From Fimenecus sp051881395 (GTDB lineage: Bacteria > Bacillota > Clostridia > Oscillospirales > Acutalibacteraceae): 5,011 nucleotides of DNA. Shown in pieces: positions 1 to 4,889 of this stretch. The notes under the pieces were generated by a model, which worked only from the letters and a program-made list of their open reading frames with translations, searched no databases and was not told the origin of the DNA. Location of the stretch: contig JBJEPU010000206.1 in the NCBI GenBank assembly GCA_051881395.1, positions 1 through 5,011 of the forward strand. Reading direction: 5' to 3'. The translations under genes were made by a program, and so were the position numbers. Every line of letters starts with the position of its first letter. Position 1 is the stretch's first letter.

Positions 1-396
1 TCTTCCCATGTCGGCGGGCTTTCGGGCGCGTTTATTCCCGTTTCGGAGGATGCGGGTATGATTGCCGCCGCCGAAAACGGCACGCTTTCGATTGAAAAAT
101 TAGAGGCAATGACCGCAGTTTGCTCGGTCGGCCTTGATATGATTATCATTCCCGGTGACACGAGCGCCGAAGTCATTTCGGGCATTATTGCCGACGAAGC
201 CGCGATTGGTATGGTCAACTCCAAAACCACGGCGGTGCGCATCATTCCCGCCATCGGCAAAGATATTGGGGACACTTTGAATTTCGGCGGATTGCTGGGC
301 TACGGGCCCGTGATGAAAGTCAATACTGCCTCCCCGGCGAAATTCATTCACCGCGGCGGCAGAATCCCCGCGCCGATTCAAAGTCTGAAAAACTGA
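1..396 (+). CDS. UPF0210 / PFL family (DUF711) protein, C-terminal part
   Basis: Frame 1 is open from the first base and stops at TGA 394-396, giving 131 residues of a protein whose start lies upstream of the window. The fragment begins with SSHVGGLSGAFIPVSEDAGM, continues with AEVISGIIADEAAIGMVNSK (about residues 51-70) and GGLLGYGPVMKVN (about 96-108), and ends GGRIPAPIQSLKN. This series and the exact C-terminal ending are typical of UPF0210/DUF711 proteins of about 450 residues, so roughly the last 30% is present. The family is cytoplasmic, has a fold related to pyruvate formate-lyase, and has no firmly established reaction as far as I know. In Firmicutes the gene is commonly preceded by a small ACT-domain gene, which would be outside this window. 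An internal ATG at 58 is not the start, because family conservation extends upstream of it. A strong terminator follows 19 bases after the stop, so it is the last gene of its transcript. Identity is confident; function is unknown. Confidence 0.9.
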   Translation, partial: SSHVGGLSGAFIPVSEDAGMIAAAENGTLSIEKLEAMTAVCSVGLDMIIIPGDTSAEVISGIIADEAAIGMVNSKTTAVRIIPAIGKDIGDTLNFGGLLGYGPVMKVNTASPAKFIHRGGRIPAPIQSLKN

Positions 397-415
397 CACA
401 TTCCACTGCAACAAA

Positions 416-444
416 ACGCCTGCCGAAAATCGGCGGGCGTTTTT
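416..444 (+). terminator. Intrinsic terminator of the UPF0210 gene
   Basis: An 11-bp stem (416-426 with 430-440, one T·G wobble, otherwise perfect and GC-rich) closes an AAA loop and runs into TTTTT at 440-444. Adenines at 413-416 could extend the pairing with the T tract. It lies 19 bases after the stop codon at 396 and separates the upstream transcript from the glutamate dehydrogenase unit. Confidence 0.92.
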
Positions 445-507
445 GTGTAATTTGCCTTGTGGATTTTCGCTATATTCCGAACTTGTCCTTTATGCGTTTT
501 TCCGAAA

Positions 508-534
508 TTGCAATCTTGCACATCTTTTTTGCAC
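508..534 (+). repeat. Three TTGCA repeats upstream of the gdh promoter
   Basis: TTGCA occurs at 508-512, 516-520 and 529-533. The last two are extended to TTGCAC, 13 bases apart, and the first lies inside the palindrome ATTGCAAT (507-514). They sit just upstream of the -35 box at 543, where an activator could bind. No regulator is identified, and the motif is short enough to recur by chance, so this is a weak candidate. The rest of the 445-542 stretch shows nothing else I can name. Confidence 0.2.
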
Positions 535-542
535 AAGAAGGA

Positions 543-571
543 TTGACAAATCGCGCAAAATAAACGATACT
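543..571 (+). promoter_or_regulatory. Sigma-A promoter of the glutamate dehydrogenase gene
   Basis: A perfect -35 box TTGACA (543-548) is followed by a 17-base spacer and a -10 box GATACT (566-571), which matches TATAAT at 4 of 6 positions including the key A2 and T6. Transcription would begin near 578, giving a leader of about 54 bases before the ATG at 632. The perfect -35 and ideal spacing point to strong constitutive recognition, with a weaker -10 that may leave room for control. Confidence 0.8.
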
Positions 572-582
572 GATTTTGTAAA

Positions 583-598
583 GTGAATTTTCATTCAC
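583..598. promoter_or_regulatory. Palindrome in the gdh leader, possible operator
   Basis: GTGAAT (583-588) and ATTCAC (593-598) are perfect inverted repeats separated by TTTC. The palindrome lies about +6 to +21 relative to the predicted transcription start, a place where a repressor could block initiation. A 6-bp hairpin in the mRNA leader is the alternative reading. It has no T tract behind it, so it is not a terminator. The binding factor is unknown. Confidence 0.35.
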
Positions 599-617
599 CT
601 TACGGCAGATATAAAAA

Positions 618-623
618 AAGGAG
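618..623 (+). promoter_or_regulatory. Ribosome binding site deciding the gdh start
   Basis: AAGGAG at 618-623 stands 8 bases before the ATG at 632. A GTG at 623 in the same frame would lengthen the protein by three residues, but it overlaps the ribosome binding site itself and so cannot be served by it. The ATG at 632 is therefore the start. Confidence 0.9.
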
Positions 624-631
624 TGACTGAT

Positions 632-1885
632 ATGGCGTATAATCCGTATGACAATGTTTTGGCAACCGTGGAAAAAGCGGCAAAGATTTTAGGACTCTCC
701 CCAAAAGACTATGAAGCAGTAAAATATCCGGAACGCGAACTGCGCGTGTCCGTCCCCGTGCGCATGGACGACGGCTCGGTACAGGTATTCCGCGGCTACC
801 GTGTGCAACACTCCACCGTACGCGGCCCCGCAAAGGGCGGCATTCGCTATCACCAAGATGTAAACGAAGACGAAGTCAAAGCATTGGCGGCATGGATGAC
901 CTTTAAATGCGCCGTGGCGGATATTCCGTACGGCGGCGGCAAGGGCGGCATTGCCGTTGACCCGAACACGCTCTCCATGGCGGAATTACAGCGGCTGACG
1001 CGACGCTTCACCTCGATGATTGCGCCGATAATCGGTCCCGAACGCGATATTCCCGCGCCCGATGTCGGCACAAATGCCGAAGTGATGGGCTGGATTATGG
1101 ATACATACAGTATGTTAAACGGGCACTCGACGCCCGCCGTGGTTACGGGCAAGCCTTTACAACTCGGCGGCAGCTTGGGGCGCGCAGAGGCAACCGGCAG
1201 AGGCGTCATGCTCAACACCTTATATATTTGCGAAAAGCTCGGCATAGATATACACAACGCCACCGTCGCCGTGCAGGGAATGGGCAATGTCGGCAGTGTT
1301 TCGGCGCGGCTTTTGTATGAACAGGGCGCAAAGGTGGTTGCCGTCAGCGATGTTTCGGGCGGCATTTACAAGGCAGAGGGCTTAAATATTCCGTTGATTT
1401 GCGACTATCTTTCGACGCGCGGCAATCTGCTGTCGGGATATGCGGAAGACGGTATGACGCGCATTTCCAATGCCGAAATTTTGGAAAGCGAAGTGACGGT
1501 ACTCATCCCCGCCGCGCTTGAAAATCAAATCAACGCCCAAAACGCCGACCGCATTCGCGCAAAAGTCATTGTGGAGGGTGCAAACGGCCCGACCACGATT
1601 GAAGCGGACGATATTTTAGAGCAAAAAGGTGTCGTACTTGTACCCGACATTCTCGCCAATTCCGGTGGCGTGATTGTCTCCTATTTTGAATGGGTGCAGA
1701 ATTTGCAGGCGTTGGAATGGGAAGAAAAAGAGGTCAATGACAAGCTCGCCAAAAAAATGGCAAGCGCATTTAACGGCGTTTATTCGATTGCAAAGGAAAA
1801 ACAGGTCACCTTGCGCACCGGCGCGTATTTAATCGCACTGCGTCGCGTTGCGGAAGCCTTACAGTTCCGCGGGATTTGGCCGTAA
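632..1885 (+). CDS. gdhA: Glutamate dehydrogenase (NAD(P)-dependent)
   Basis: This 417-residue protein has the usual length for the hexameric Glu/Leu/Phe/Val dehydrogenase family. It interconverts L-glutamate with 2-oxoglutarate and ammonia in the cytoplasm. The N-terminal substrate domain carries KGGIRYH with substrate lysine K68, PYGGGKGG with catalytic lysine K104, and DIPAPDVGT with catalytic aspartate D144. The Rossmann domain has the dinucleotide loop GMGNVGS (216-222). EGANGPTT follows, then GGVIVSYFEWVQN, whose serine S350 corresponds to the glutamate-contacting serine of glutamate dehydrogenases; this favours glutamate over leucine or phenylalanine. D240, at the end of the second Rossmann strand, suggests NAD(H), but related enzymes with this pattern can use NADP(H), so the cofactor is open. 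All key residues are present and the gene looks intact. It is a single-gene unit with its own promoter at 543-571 and terminator at 1911-1946. Whether it works in glutamate catabolism or ammonia assimilation cannot be read from the sequence. Confidence 0.97.
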   Translation: MAYNPYDNVLATVEKAAKILGLSPKDYEAVKYPERELRVSVPVRMDDGSVQVFRGYRVQHSTVRGPAKGGIRYHQDVNEDEVKALAAWMTFKCAVADIPYGGGKGGIAVDPNTLSMAELQRLTRRFTSMIAPIIGPERDIPAPDVGTNAEVMGWIMDTYSMLNGHSTPAVVTGKPLQLGGSLGRAEATGRGVMLNTLYICEKLGIDIHNATVAVQGMGNVGSVSARLLYEQGAKVVAVSDVSGGIYKAEGLNIPLICDYLSTRGNLLSGYAEDGMTRISNAEILESEVTVLIPAALENQINAQNADRIRAKVIVEGANGPTTIEADDILEQKGVVLVPDILANSGGVIVSYFEWVQNLQALEWEEKEVNDKLAKKMASAFNGVYSIAKEKQVTLRTGAYLIALRRVAEALQFRGIWP

Positions 1886-1910
1886 CAGAAAATCGGTTCC
1901 TGTTTACAAA

Positions 1911-1946
1911 CAAAAAAGTCATCGCAAATATGCGATGACTTTTTTG
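1911..1946. terminator. Bidirectional terminator after gdhA
   Basis: A 9-bp stem (1918-1926 with 1931-1939, loop AATA) is flanked by A6 (1912-1917) and T6 (1940-1945). Including these, the inverted repeat is perfect for 16 bp and extends to about 1909-1948. Because both flanks are homopolymeric, it gives a GC-containing hairpin plus T tract on either strand. On the plus strand it ends gdhA, 25 bases after the stop. On the minus strand it would end the transcript from the promoter at 2063-2091. Confidence 0.93.
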
Positions 1947-2056
1947 TTGCAAGCATACGATTTTACAGATGCCCTCTGACTAAGCATTCTATACCCCTGG
2001 GATAATCCCCTCAATTTGTATTACCCCAAACACACATCGTCATTCGGTCTGCCGCA
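1911..2056 (-). ncRNA. Candidate structured small RNA (about 145 nt)
   Basis: A near-consensus minus-strand promoter (2063-2091) predicts a 5' end near 2056, and a T6-tailed hairpin on that strand ends the transcript near 1911. No credible open reading frame lies between. By eye the RNA folds into a three-helix junction. The closing helix pairs the 5' end (about 2057-2050) with 1947-1955 and continues as a 5-bp helix, 2036-2040 with 1957-1961. One arm pairs 2020-2027 with 1999-2006 (8 bp, one wobble, 13-nt loop). The other pairs 1984-1987 with 1969-1972 and, past a bulged base, 1989-1992 with 1965-1968. The closing helix starts where the promoter places the 5' end and stops just before the terminator, which is what a self-contained RNA gene would show. 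I cannot match it to a named family. A 6S-like RNA was considered, but it is short for that and lacks an obvious 6S signature. Pairing was traced by hand without energies or covariation. Confidence 0.4.
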
Positions 2057-2062
2057 ATAACT

Positions 2063-2091
2063 ATTTTAACAAATGCATAGACTATTGTCAA
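2063..2091 (-). promoter_or_regulatory. Minus-strand sigma-A promoter in the intergenic gap
   Basis: Read on the minus strand, TTGACA (2091-2086) is followed by a 17-base spacer and TAAAAT (2068-2063). A TG one base upstream of the -10 gives an extended -10 element. This is the closest match to consensus in the window apart from the tRNA promoter. It points away from the fucosidase gene and would start transcription near 2056, where no protein gene follows. Confidence 0.65.
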
Positions 2092-2094
2092 TAG
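2082..2094. promoter_or_regulatory. Palindrome over the minus-strand -35 box
   Basis: CTATTG and CAATAG form a perfect 6-bp inverted repeat around a single central T at 2088. It covers the whole -35 box (2086-2091) of the minus-strand promoter, the position of a repressor site that would block polymerase. It may instead be a chance result of an AT-rich sequence. It is about 46 bases from the -35 box of the fucosidase promoter. Confidence 0.3.
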
Positions 2095-2139
2095 ATTATC
2101 CTCGACAAAAAGGCGAGAAGTGTTGAACAGCAAAAATAC

Positions 2140-2168
2140 TTGTGAGAAAAACCAAAATATGCTACAAT
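2140..2168 (+). promoter_or_regulatory. Extended -10 promoter of the GH95 gene
   Basis: TTGTGA (2140-2145) lies 17 bases upstream of TACAAT (2163-2168), which is preceded by TGC, an extended -10 element. Predicted initiation near 2175 leaves a leader of only about 20 bases. There is no obvious catabolite-repression (cre) element or riboswitch in that short leader. Between 2095 and 2139 there is only a weak CTCG/CGAG pair (2101-2104, 2114-2117). Confidence 0.78.
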
Positions 2169-2182
2169 GGAAAAAAATCCAT

Positions 2183-2188
2183 AGGCGG
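2183..2188 (+). promoter_or_regulatory. Ribosome binding site deciding the GH95 start
   Basis: AGGCGG at 2183-2188, one mismatch from AGGAGG, stands 7 bases before the ATG at 2196. The reading frame can be opened further up at a GTG at 2142, but that codon lies inside the predicted -35 box and would not be in the transcript. Family similarity also begins only after the ATG at 2196. Confidence 0.75.
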
Positions 2189-2195
2189 GTGCAAC

Positions 2196-4574
2196 ATGAA
2201 ACTGTATTTTAATCAGCCGTATAAACAATTACCGAAGCAAAAAGAAGTCTTTCGCCCGAAAGACAGCACCTGGGCGCAAACCGCCCTGCCGCTGGGCAAC
2301 GGCAGTTTAGGGCTTTCCGCACTCGGCGGAATACAAAAGGAGCGCATTACCGTCAACTGCAAAACCTTTTGGACGGGCGGCCCCTCGCCGCAACGCCCGG
2401 ATTACTGCGGCGGCAACCTGACGGGCACGGACGAAAACGGCAAAACGCGTTTTCAGTATTTTCAAGATGCGCGCGAAGCCTTTTTAAACGGCAAGGACGA
2501 AGAAGGCAGTCGAATTTGCGAAAAATTGGTTGGCGGAAAGGACGGCTACGGGGCGTACCAATGCATGGGTGAAATCCGTATAGCGTTTGACCGCCCGACG
2601 CTGAAAACGGGCGCATATTCCCGCGCGTTGGATTTGGATACCGCCGTCTGCACAACGGAAATCCAGCGTACAAAGGGCAATACCGCGATTACGGAAACAC
2701 GGCGATATTTTGTAAGTTACCCTGATAAAGTCGGTGTGTTGCGATTGGAGCGTACAGGCGCACCGCTGTGTTGTACCCTCGCCTACCCCGCGCATCACGG
2801 TGCAAATTTGACGGCAAATGAAAACGGCATTTTCCACCGCGGTGCGCTCAAAGACAACGGGCTTCTTTTCGCGGCGGCATTGACGGTAGAAACCGACGGC
2901 AAAATCTCCGTTTGCGGCAAAGCGTTGAAAATCAGAAATGCAACCTATGTAAATGCGTACCTCGCGGCGGACACGGACTACTGCGACAACTATCCCGTTT
3001 ACCGCACAGGCGAATCGGCAGACGCGCTGGTCGCGCGTGTAGAGGAAGCGGCAAAATCGGCAAAGGAAAAGGGCTTTGATGCGCTTCTTGCCGCGCATTT
3101 AGAGGATTATCAATCGTTGTTTTCCCGCACGGCGCTGTCGCTCGGCGGCGGCAAAGAACTGCCCGCCGACGAATTGCTTTGTGCGTACGCCAAAGCGGAC
3201 TGCCCGCCTGCGGTGCGCCGTTCGTTGGAGGAACTGCTGTATCAATACGGGCGGTATTTGACCATTGCCGCCTCGCGTGACGGGGATATGCTCCCCTCTA
3301 ATTTACAGGGCATTTGGAATCACACAAATCACCCGATGTGGAGCTGTGACTTCCATTTGAATATCAATTTGCAAATGAACTATTGGCCGACCTTTACGGG
3401 GAATTTGGCGGAATGTGCCGCGCCGCTTTTGCGCTATGTAAAAGCCCTTTGCGCGCCCGGTCGCGTCACAGCGGCGGTATATACGGGGCGCGAGAGCAAC
3501 GAAACCGCGCACAACGGCTTTTTGTATCATACGCAAAACACGCCGTTCGGCTGGACCTGCCCCGGGTGGGATTTCTCGTGGGGGTGGTCGCCCGTTGCCG
3601 TGGCGTGGATTTTACATAACATCTACGAAATGTACGAATACACCTGCGACAAAGCCCTGTTGGAAACTGAAATCTACCCGATGCTTACCGAGGCGGCGGA
3701 TTATTTTGAAAGCTTGCTTGCAAAAAAGGACGGCAGACTTGTCACCGTGCCCTGCTTCTCCCCCGAGCACGGACCGCGCACGGCGGGCAACACCTATGAA
3801 CAATCGATGCTTTGGCAGTTGTTTTACGATGTGACCGAAAGCGCAAAGGTACTGGGGCTTGACGAAGAAAAAACCGCACACCGTTTGGAAATTATGGAGA
3901 AGTTGCGCCCGATTGAAATCGGCGAAAGCGGCCAAATCAAAGAATGGTATCACGAAAAAGCCTTGGGCACCATCGGTGAAAGACAACATCGGCACTTGTC
4001 GCATTTGTTGGGGCTGTACCCGGGCAATCTTATCAATCGCCACAAAAATCCCGAATATATCGCGGCGGCAAAGGTATCGCTGGATGACCGCGGTGACCGT
4101 TCCACAGGCTGGGCTATGGCACAGCGCATTTGCGCACGCGCACGCACGGGCGACGGCGACCGTGCGCTGACACTTATCGGTATGCTGATTGAAAACGGGC
4201 TGTATGTCAACCTTTGGGATGTCTGCCCGCCGTTCCAAATTGACGGCAACTACGGCTTTACCGCGGCGGTGACGGAAATGCTGATGCAAAGCCATTTGGG
4301 GCAGATTGACCTGTTGCCTGCCCTGCCCGCCGCTTGGCAGAACGGCGAAATTCGCGGCCTTGTGGCGCGCGGCAATTTTGAGCTTGCGTTTTCGTGGAAA
4401 GACGGCAAGTTGCAAAAAGCCGAGGTGCTCTCGCGCGCAGGCGGCGTTTGCAAAATCGCGTTGGAAAACGGCAAATTGGCATTCTGTGACGGCAGTGCGT
4501 GCACCTATGACGAAACCGGCTGTTTGGTGTTTGACACCGTAAAAGGCGAAACCTATTCCCTTACGGCGGTGTAA
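2196..4574 (+). CDS. Glycoside hydrolase family 95, probable alpha-L-fucosidase
   Basis: The 792-residue protein has typical GH95 length and order: an N-terminal beta-sandwich with LPLGNGSLG (31-39) and ERITVNCKTFWTGGP (49-63), a linker, an (alpha/alpha)6 barrel, and a C-terminal beta domain after about residue 700. GH95 enzymes are inverting and mostly cleave terminal alpha-1,2-L-fucose from glycans such as 2'-fucosyllactose. In Bifidobacterium bifidum AfcA the catalytic residues are N421, N423, E566 and D766. The likely equivalents here are N389 and N391 in HLNINLQMNYW, E524 in SPEH, and D683 in DGNYG, all present. H387, two residues before N389, favours fucose over L-galactose. HRHLSHLLGLYPG begins at H598. 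No signal peptide, membrane segment or surface anchor is visible, so it should act in the cytoplasm on imported oligosaccharides. No transporter or fucose-catabolic gene adjoins it in this window. Substrate linkage is inferred from the family; an alpha-L-galactosidase is the main alternative. Confidence 0.93.
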   Translation: MKLYFNQPYKQLPKQKEVFRPKDSTWAQTALPLGNGSLGLSALGGIQKERITVNCKTFWTGGPSPQRPDYCGGNLTGTDENGKTRFQYFQDAREAFLNGKDEEGSRICEKLVGGKDGYGAYQCMGEIRIAFDRPTLKTGAYSRALDLDTAVCTTEIQRTKGNTAITETRRYFVSYPDKVGVLRLERTGAPLCCTLAYPAHHGANLTANENGIFHRGALKDNGLLFAAALTVETDGKISVCGKALKIRNATYVNAYLAADTDYCDNYPVYRTGESADALVARVEEAAKSAKEKGFDALLAAHLEDYQSLFSRTALSLGGGKELPADELLCAYAKADCPPAVRRSLEELLYQYGRYLTIAASRDGDMLPSNLQGIWNHTNHPMWSCDFHLNINLQMNYWPTFTGNLAECAAPLLRYVKALCAPGRVTAAVYTGRESNETAHNGFLYHTQNTPFGWTCPGWDFSWGWSPVAVAWILHNIYEMYEYTCDKALLETEIYPMLTEAADYFESLLAKKDGRLVTVPCFSPEHGPRTAGNTYEQSMLWQLFYDVTESAKVLGLDEEKTAHRLEIMEKLRPIEIGESGQIKEWYHEKALGTIGERQHRHLSHLLGLYPGNLINRHKNPEYIAAAKVSLDDRGDRSTGWAMAQRICARARTGDGDRALTLIGMLIENGLYVNLWDVCPPFQIDGNYGFTAAVTEMLMQSHLGQIDLLPALPAAWQNGEIRGLVARGNFELAFSWKDGKLQKAEVLSRAGGVCKIALENGKLAFCDGSACTYDETGCLVFDTVKGETYSLTAV

Positions 4575-4583
4575 ACGCACCGG

Positions 4584-4632
4584 TTTGTCTGCTGATTTTG
4601 CGGCATTTTTAAAAGTTTTTCAGACAAATTTT
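4584..4632 (+). terminator. Weak terminator-like structure after the GH95 gene
   Basis: Two overlapping options exist. TTTGTCTG (4584-4591) pairs perfectly with CAGACAAA (4621-4628) across a 29-base loop and is followed by TTTT. Within it, a 5-bp stem (4590-4594 with 4601-4605, one wobble) is followed by TTTTT (4606-4610). Both are much weaker than the other terminators in the window, so some read-through into the tRNA operon is possible. Confidence 0.35.
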
Positions 4633-4642
4633 AAAATAAGCC

Positions 4643-4671
4643 TTGATTTTACGGGCGGAATATATTATAAT
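4643..4671 (+). promoter_or_regulatory. Strong sigma-A promoter of the tRNA operon
   Basis: TTGATT (4643-4648) is followed by a 17-base spacer and a perfect TATAAT (4666-4671), with an AT-rich tract just upstream (4605-4640) that could act as an UP element. Initiation is predicted near 4678, 22 bases before the first tRNA. This is the strongest-looking plus-strand promoter here, as expected for stable RNA. Confidence 0.88.
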
Positions 4672-4677
4672 ACCAAA

Positions 4678-4695
4678 GCGCTCGAAAACGAGCGC
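4678..4695 (+). repeat. 5' hairpin of the tRNA precursor
   Basis: GCGCTCG (4678-4684) and CGAGCGC (4689-4695) pair perfectly across an AAAA loop. The hairpin starts at the predicted transcription start and ends 4 bases before the mature 5' end of tRNA-Pro. It has no T tract, so it is not a terminator. It may protect the 5' end or position the precursor for RNase P. Confidence 0.6.
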
Positions 4696-4699
4696 AAAT

Positions 4700-4776
4700 C
4701 GGGGTGTGGCGAAGTTTGGTATCGCGCTTGGTTCGGGACCAAGAGGCCATGGGTTCAAGTCCCGTCACTCCGACCA
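4700..4776 (+). tRNA. tRNA-Pro (anticodon CGG)
   Basis: A complete 77-nt cloverleaf: acceptor stem 4700-4706 with 4766-4772 (one G·T), D stem 4709-4712 with 4722-4725, GG in the D loop, and anticodon stem 4727-4731 with 4739-4743. The loop TTCGGGA gives anticodon CGG (4734-4736), which reads the proline codon CCG. The variable loop is 4744-4748 and the T stem is 4749-4753 with 4761-4765, with loop TTCAAGT. Discriminator A4773 is followed by an encoded CCA (4774-4776). It is the first gene of a two-tRNA transcript. Confidence 0.96.
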
Positions 4777-4781
4777 TATAA

Positions 4782-4808
4782 AATGGCGCAGGAAGTTCTT
4801 GCGCCATT
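4782..4808 (+). repeat. Hairpin between the two tRNA genes
   Basis: A near-perfect inverted repeat centred on 4795: AATGGCGCA (4782-4790) pairs with TGCGCCATT (4800-4808), continuing past one G·T wobble to leave a small loop. It starts 5 bases after the CCA of tRNA-Pro and ends 7 bases before tRNA-Gly. Only a broken T tract follows, so it is a poor terminator. A precursor-processing element or partial attenuator that lowers tRNA-Gly output is plausible. Confidence 0.6.
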
Positions 4809-4815
4809 GCTTTAC

Positions 4816-4889
4816 GCGGCTGTAGTTCATCGGTAGAATGCAAGCTTCCCAAGCTTGACAGGTGGGTTCGACTCCCATCAGCCGCTCCA
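4816..4889 (+). tRNA. tRNA-Gly (anticodon CCC)
   Basis: A complete 74-nt cloverleaf: acceptor stem 4816-4822 with 4879-4885, D arm 4825-4839 with GG in the loop, and anticodon stem 4841-4845 with 4853-4857. The loop TTCCCAA gives anticodon CCC (4848-4850), reading the glycine codon GGG. The T stem is 4862-4866 with 4874-4878, with loop TTCGACT. Discriminator T4886 is followed by an encoded CCA (4887-4889). No separate promoter is visible, so it is cotranscribed with tRNA-Pro, whose 3' end lies 39 bases upstream. Confidence 0.96.

Noticed and set aside
850..1365. Minus-strand open frame of 171 codons inside gdhA
   Set aside because: It lies opposite the most conserved catalytic part of glutamate dehydrogenase and shows no independent protein signal.
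2011..2043. A 10-codon minus-strand frame inside the candidate small RNA (M-T-M-C-V-W-G-N-T-N)
   Set aside because: No ribosome binding site precedes it and the sequence has no peptide hallmark. It also runs through the predicted arm 2020-2027.
1911..2056. Assignment of the candidate small RNA as 6S RNA
   Set aside because: A long closing helix is reminiscent of 6S, but the length is short, two arms branch from the junction, and no signature of the 6S central bubble could be recognised.
2142..2195. Upstream GTG start adding 18 residues to the GH95 protein
   Set aside because: The GTG lies inside the predicted -35 box, so it would not be transcribed. The ATG at 2196 has a suitably spaced AGGCGG.
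3612..4580. Long (322-codon) minus-strand open frame inside the GH95 gene
   Set aside because: It is the shadow of a GC-biased coding gene on the other strand, covers conserved GH95 motifs, and resembles no protein family.
4585..4836. Plus-strand open frames running from the GH95 3' end through tRNA-Pro
   Set aside because: They overlap the tRNA promoter, the leader hairpin and the tRNA itself, and have no recognisable protein features.
4816..4889. Phage or island attachment site at the 3' end of tRNA-Gly
   Set aside because: No integrase gene and no duplicated tRNA 3' segment occur within the window. The symmetry at the CCA end is explained by the terminator stem.
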